Of a DNA stretch of 7,503 bases, positions 7,211-7,503 are shown piece by piece. The DNA lies in contig JADNEJ010000507.1 in the NCBI GenBank assembly GCA_016292295.1, forward strand, positions 1 through 7,503, given 5' to 3'. This stretch comes from Candidatus Thiodictyon intracellulare (lineage in GTDB: Bacteria; Pseudomonadota; Gammaproteobacteria; Chromatiales; Chromatiaceae). The translations under genes and the position numbers were made by a program. The stretch's first letter is position 1. Each line of letters begins with the position of its first letter. Below the pieces are notes generated by a model. That model ran no database searches. It saw only the letters and a list, made by a program, of their open reading frames with translations, and had not been told where the DNA came from.

Positions 7211-7503
7211 ATGTCCGAAAGTCCTGCCGCGAGAAACTTTAGCCCAGATGCCGGGCGTTCGCTACCCACCCGTTGCTAGTTGGCGAGCGGCAGTGCATGG
7301 TGAAGCACTGCGCACGTCTGGAGCGGGCAGAAAAGCTCGGCGTGGCGGCGGTCCATTTGGCACAAGGTGCGGGCCGGCGCCGGCGTGCAGTTGGTATGTG
7401 AGTTCCTGGAACTGAGCGGCCTGTCGGCGGTCGGCGGGGCCGCCTACAGCCGCCAGTATGCGGTGACGGTGCAGGTGCAGGAGGCGGTGGCCAAACAGGC
7501 GCA
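7211..7503 (+). pseudogene. Broken coding remnant, possibly transposase-like, running off the right edge
   Basis: Three coding-like pieces lie on the plus strand. ATG 7211, with AGGG at 7197-7200 upstream, opens MSESPAARNFSPDAGRSLP and ends at TAG 7277-7279. In another frame about 7297-7357 reads MVKHCARLERAEKLGVAAVHL. From about 7358 to the edge the first frame returns as WHKVRAGAGVQLVCEFLELS, then GLSAVGGAAYSRQYAV and on. The last piece resembles, from memory only, the N-terminal part of transposase-like proteins common in purple sulfur bacteria (GxxLVxxFLELxGLxxxVxxxYxxQY). Joining VHL (7351-7357 region) to WHKVR requires a frameshift. The upstream pieces may be unrelated. No terminal inverted repeat is visible in the window. 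Confidence 0.3.

Noticed and set aside
7373..7384. GCCGGCGCCGGC perfect palindrome
   Set aside because: Lies in a coding-like stretch (Ala-Gly repeats) and is expected by chance at this GC content.
6978..7415. Plus-strand open frame of 145 codons at the right end
   Set aside because: Its first part is antisense to the small helical gene and the rest is Arg/Gly-rich without motif; other frames look more coding from 7297 on.
1..7503. tRNA, rRNA, CRISPR arrays, riboswitches
   Set aside because: No cloverleaf-like sequence, spaced repeats or conserved RNA motif seen when reading both strands.

Overview
The window is GC-rich (third codon positions strongly G/C) and looks like a chromosome segment of a gammaproteobacterium. 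The best anchor is a full-length homodimeric-type pyruvate dehydrogenase E1 (AceE, 888 residues) followed by a two-lipoyl-domain E2 (AceF, 543 residues). In AceE every catalytic landmark falls exactly two residues before its Escherichia coli counterpart. A purple sulfur bacterium (Chromatiaceae) is my guess from overall style and from the transposase-like remnant at the right end; the sequence does not prove it.

Layout, left to right. Positions 1-32 may hold the last ten codons of an upstream gene. About 91-2018 (+) is a decayed hybrid sensor histidine kinase (N-terminal region, PAS/PAC, HisKA, HATPase, receiver). It is interrupted by two in-frame TAG codons, a 12-bp unit present three times in the receiver core, and a frameshift just after it. 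Positions 2019-2212 are an intergenic region with a good -10 box and an eight-codon mini-ORF that overlaps the aceE start. aceE (2213-4879) and aceF (4914-6545) form a tight operon, and a hairpin terminator lies at about 6608-6640. On the opposite strand, converging on aceF, is a small helical, possibly hemerythrin-like protein gene (7100-6678) whose reading frame has a TAG at codon 7. From about 7211 to the right edge there are broken coding-like pieces that may be a degraded transposase-type gene.

Functionally, the intact part is the pyruvate-to-acetyl-CoA machinery: AceE decarboxylates pyruvate and acetylates the lipoyl groups of AceF, which passes the acetyl group to CoA. The E3 gene (lpd), which often follows aceF, is absent here, so E3 must be encoded elsewhere. 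Both flanks of the operon carry damaged genes. The main points of interest are therefore gene decay next to a core metabolic operon, three in-frame TAG codons in two flanking genes, and the mini-ORF/aceE start overlap. I found no convincing new defence, RNA or mobile system.
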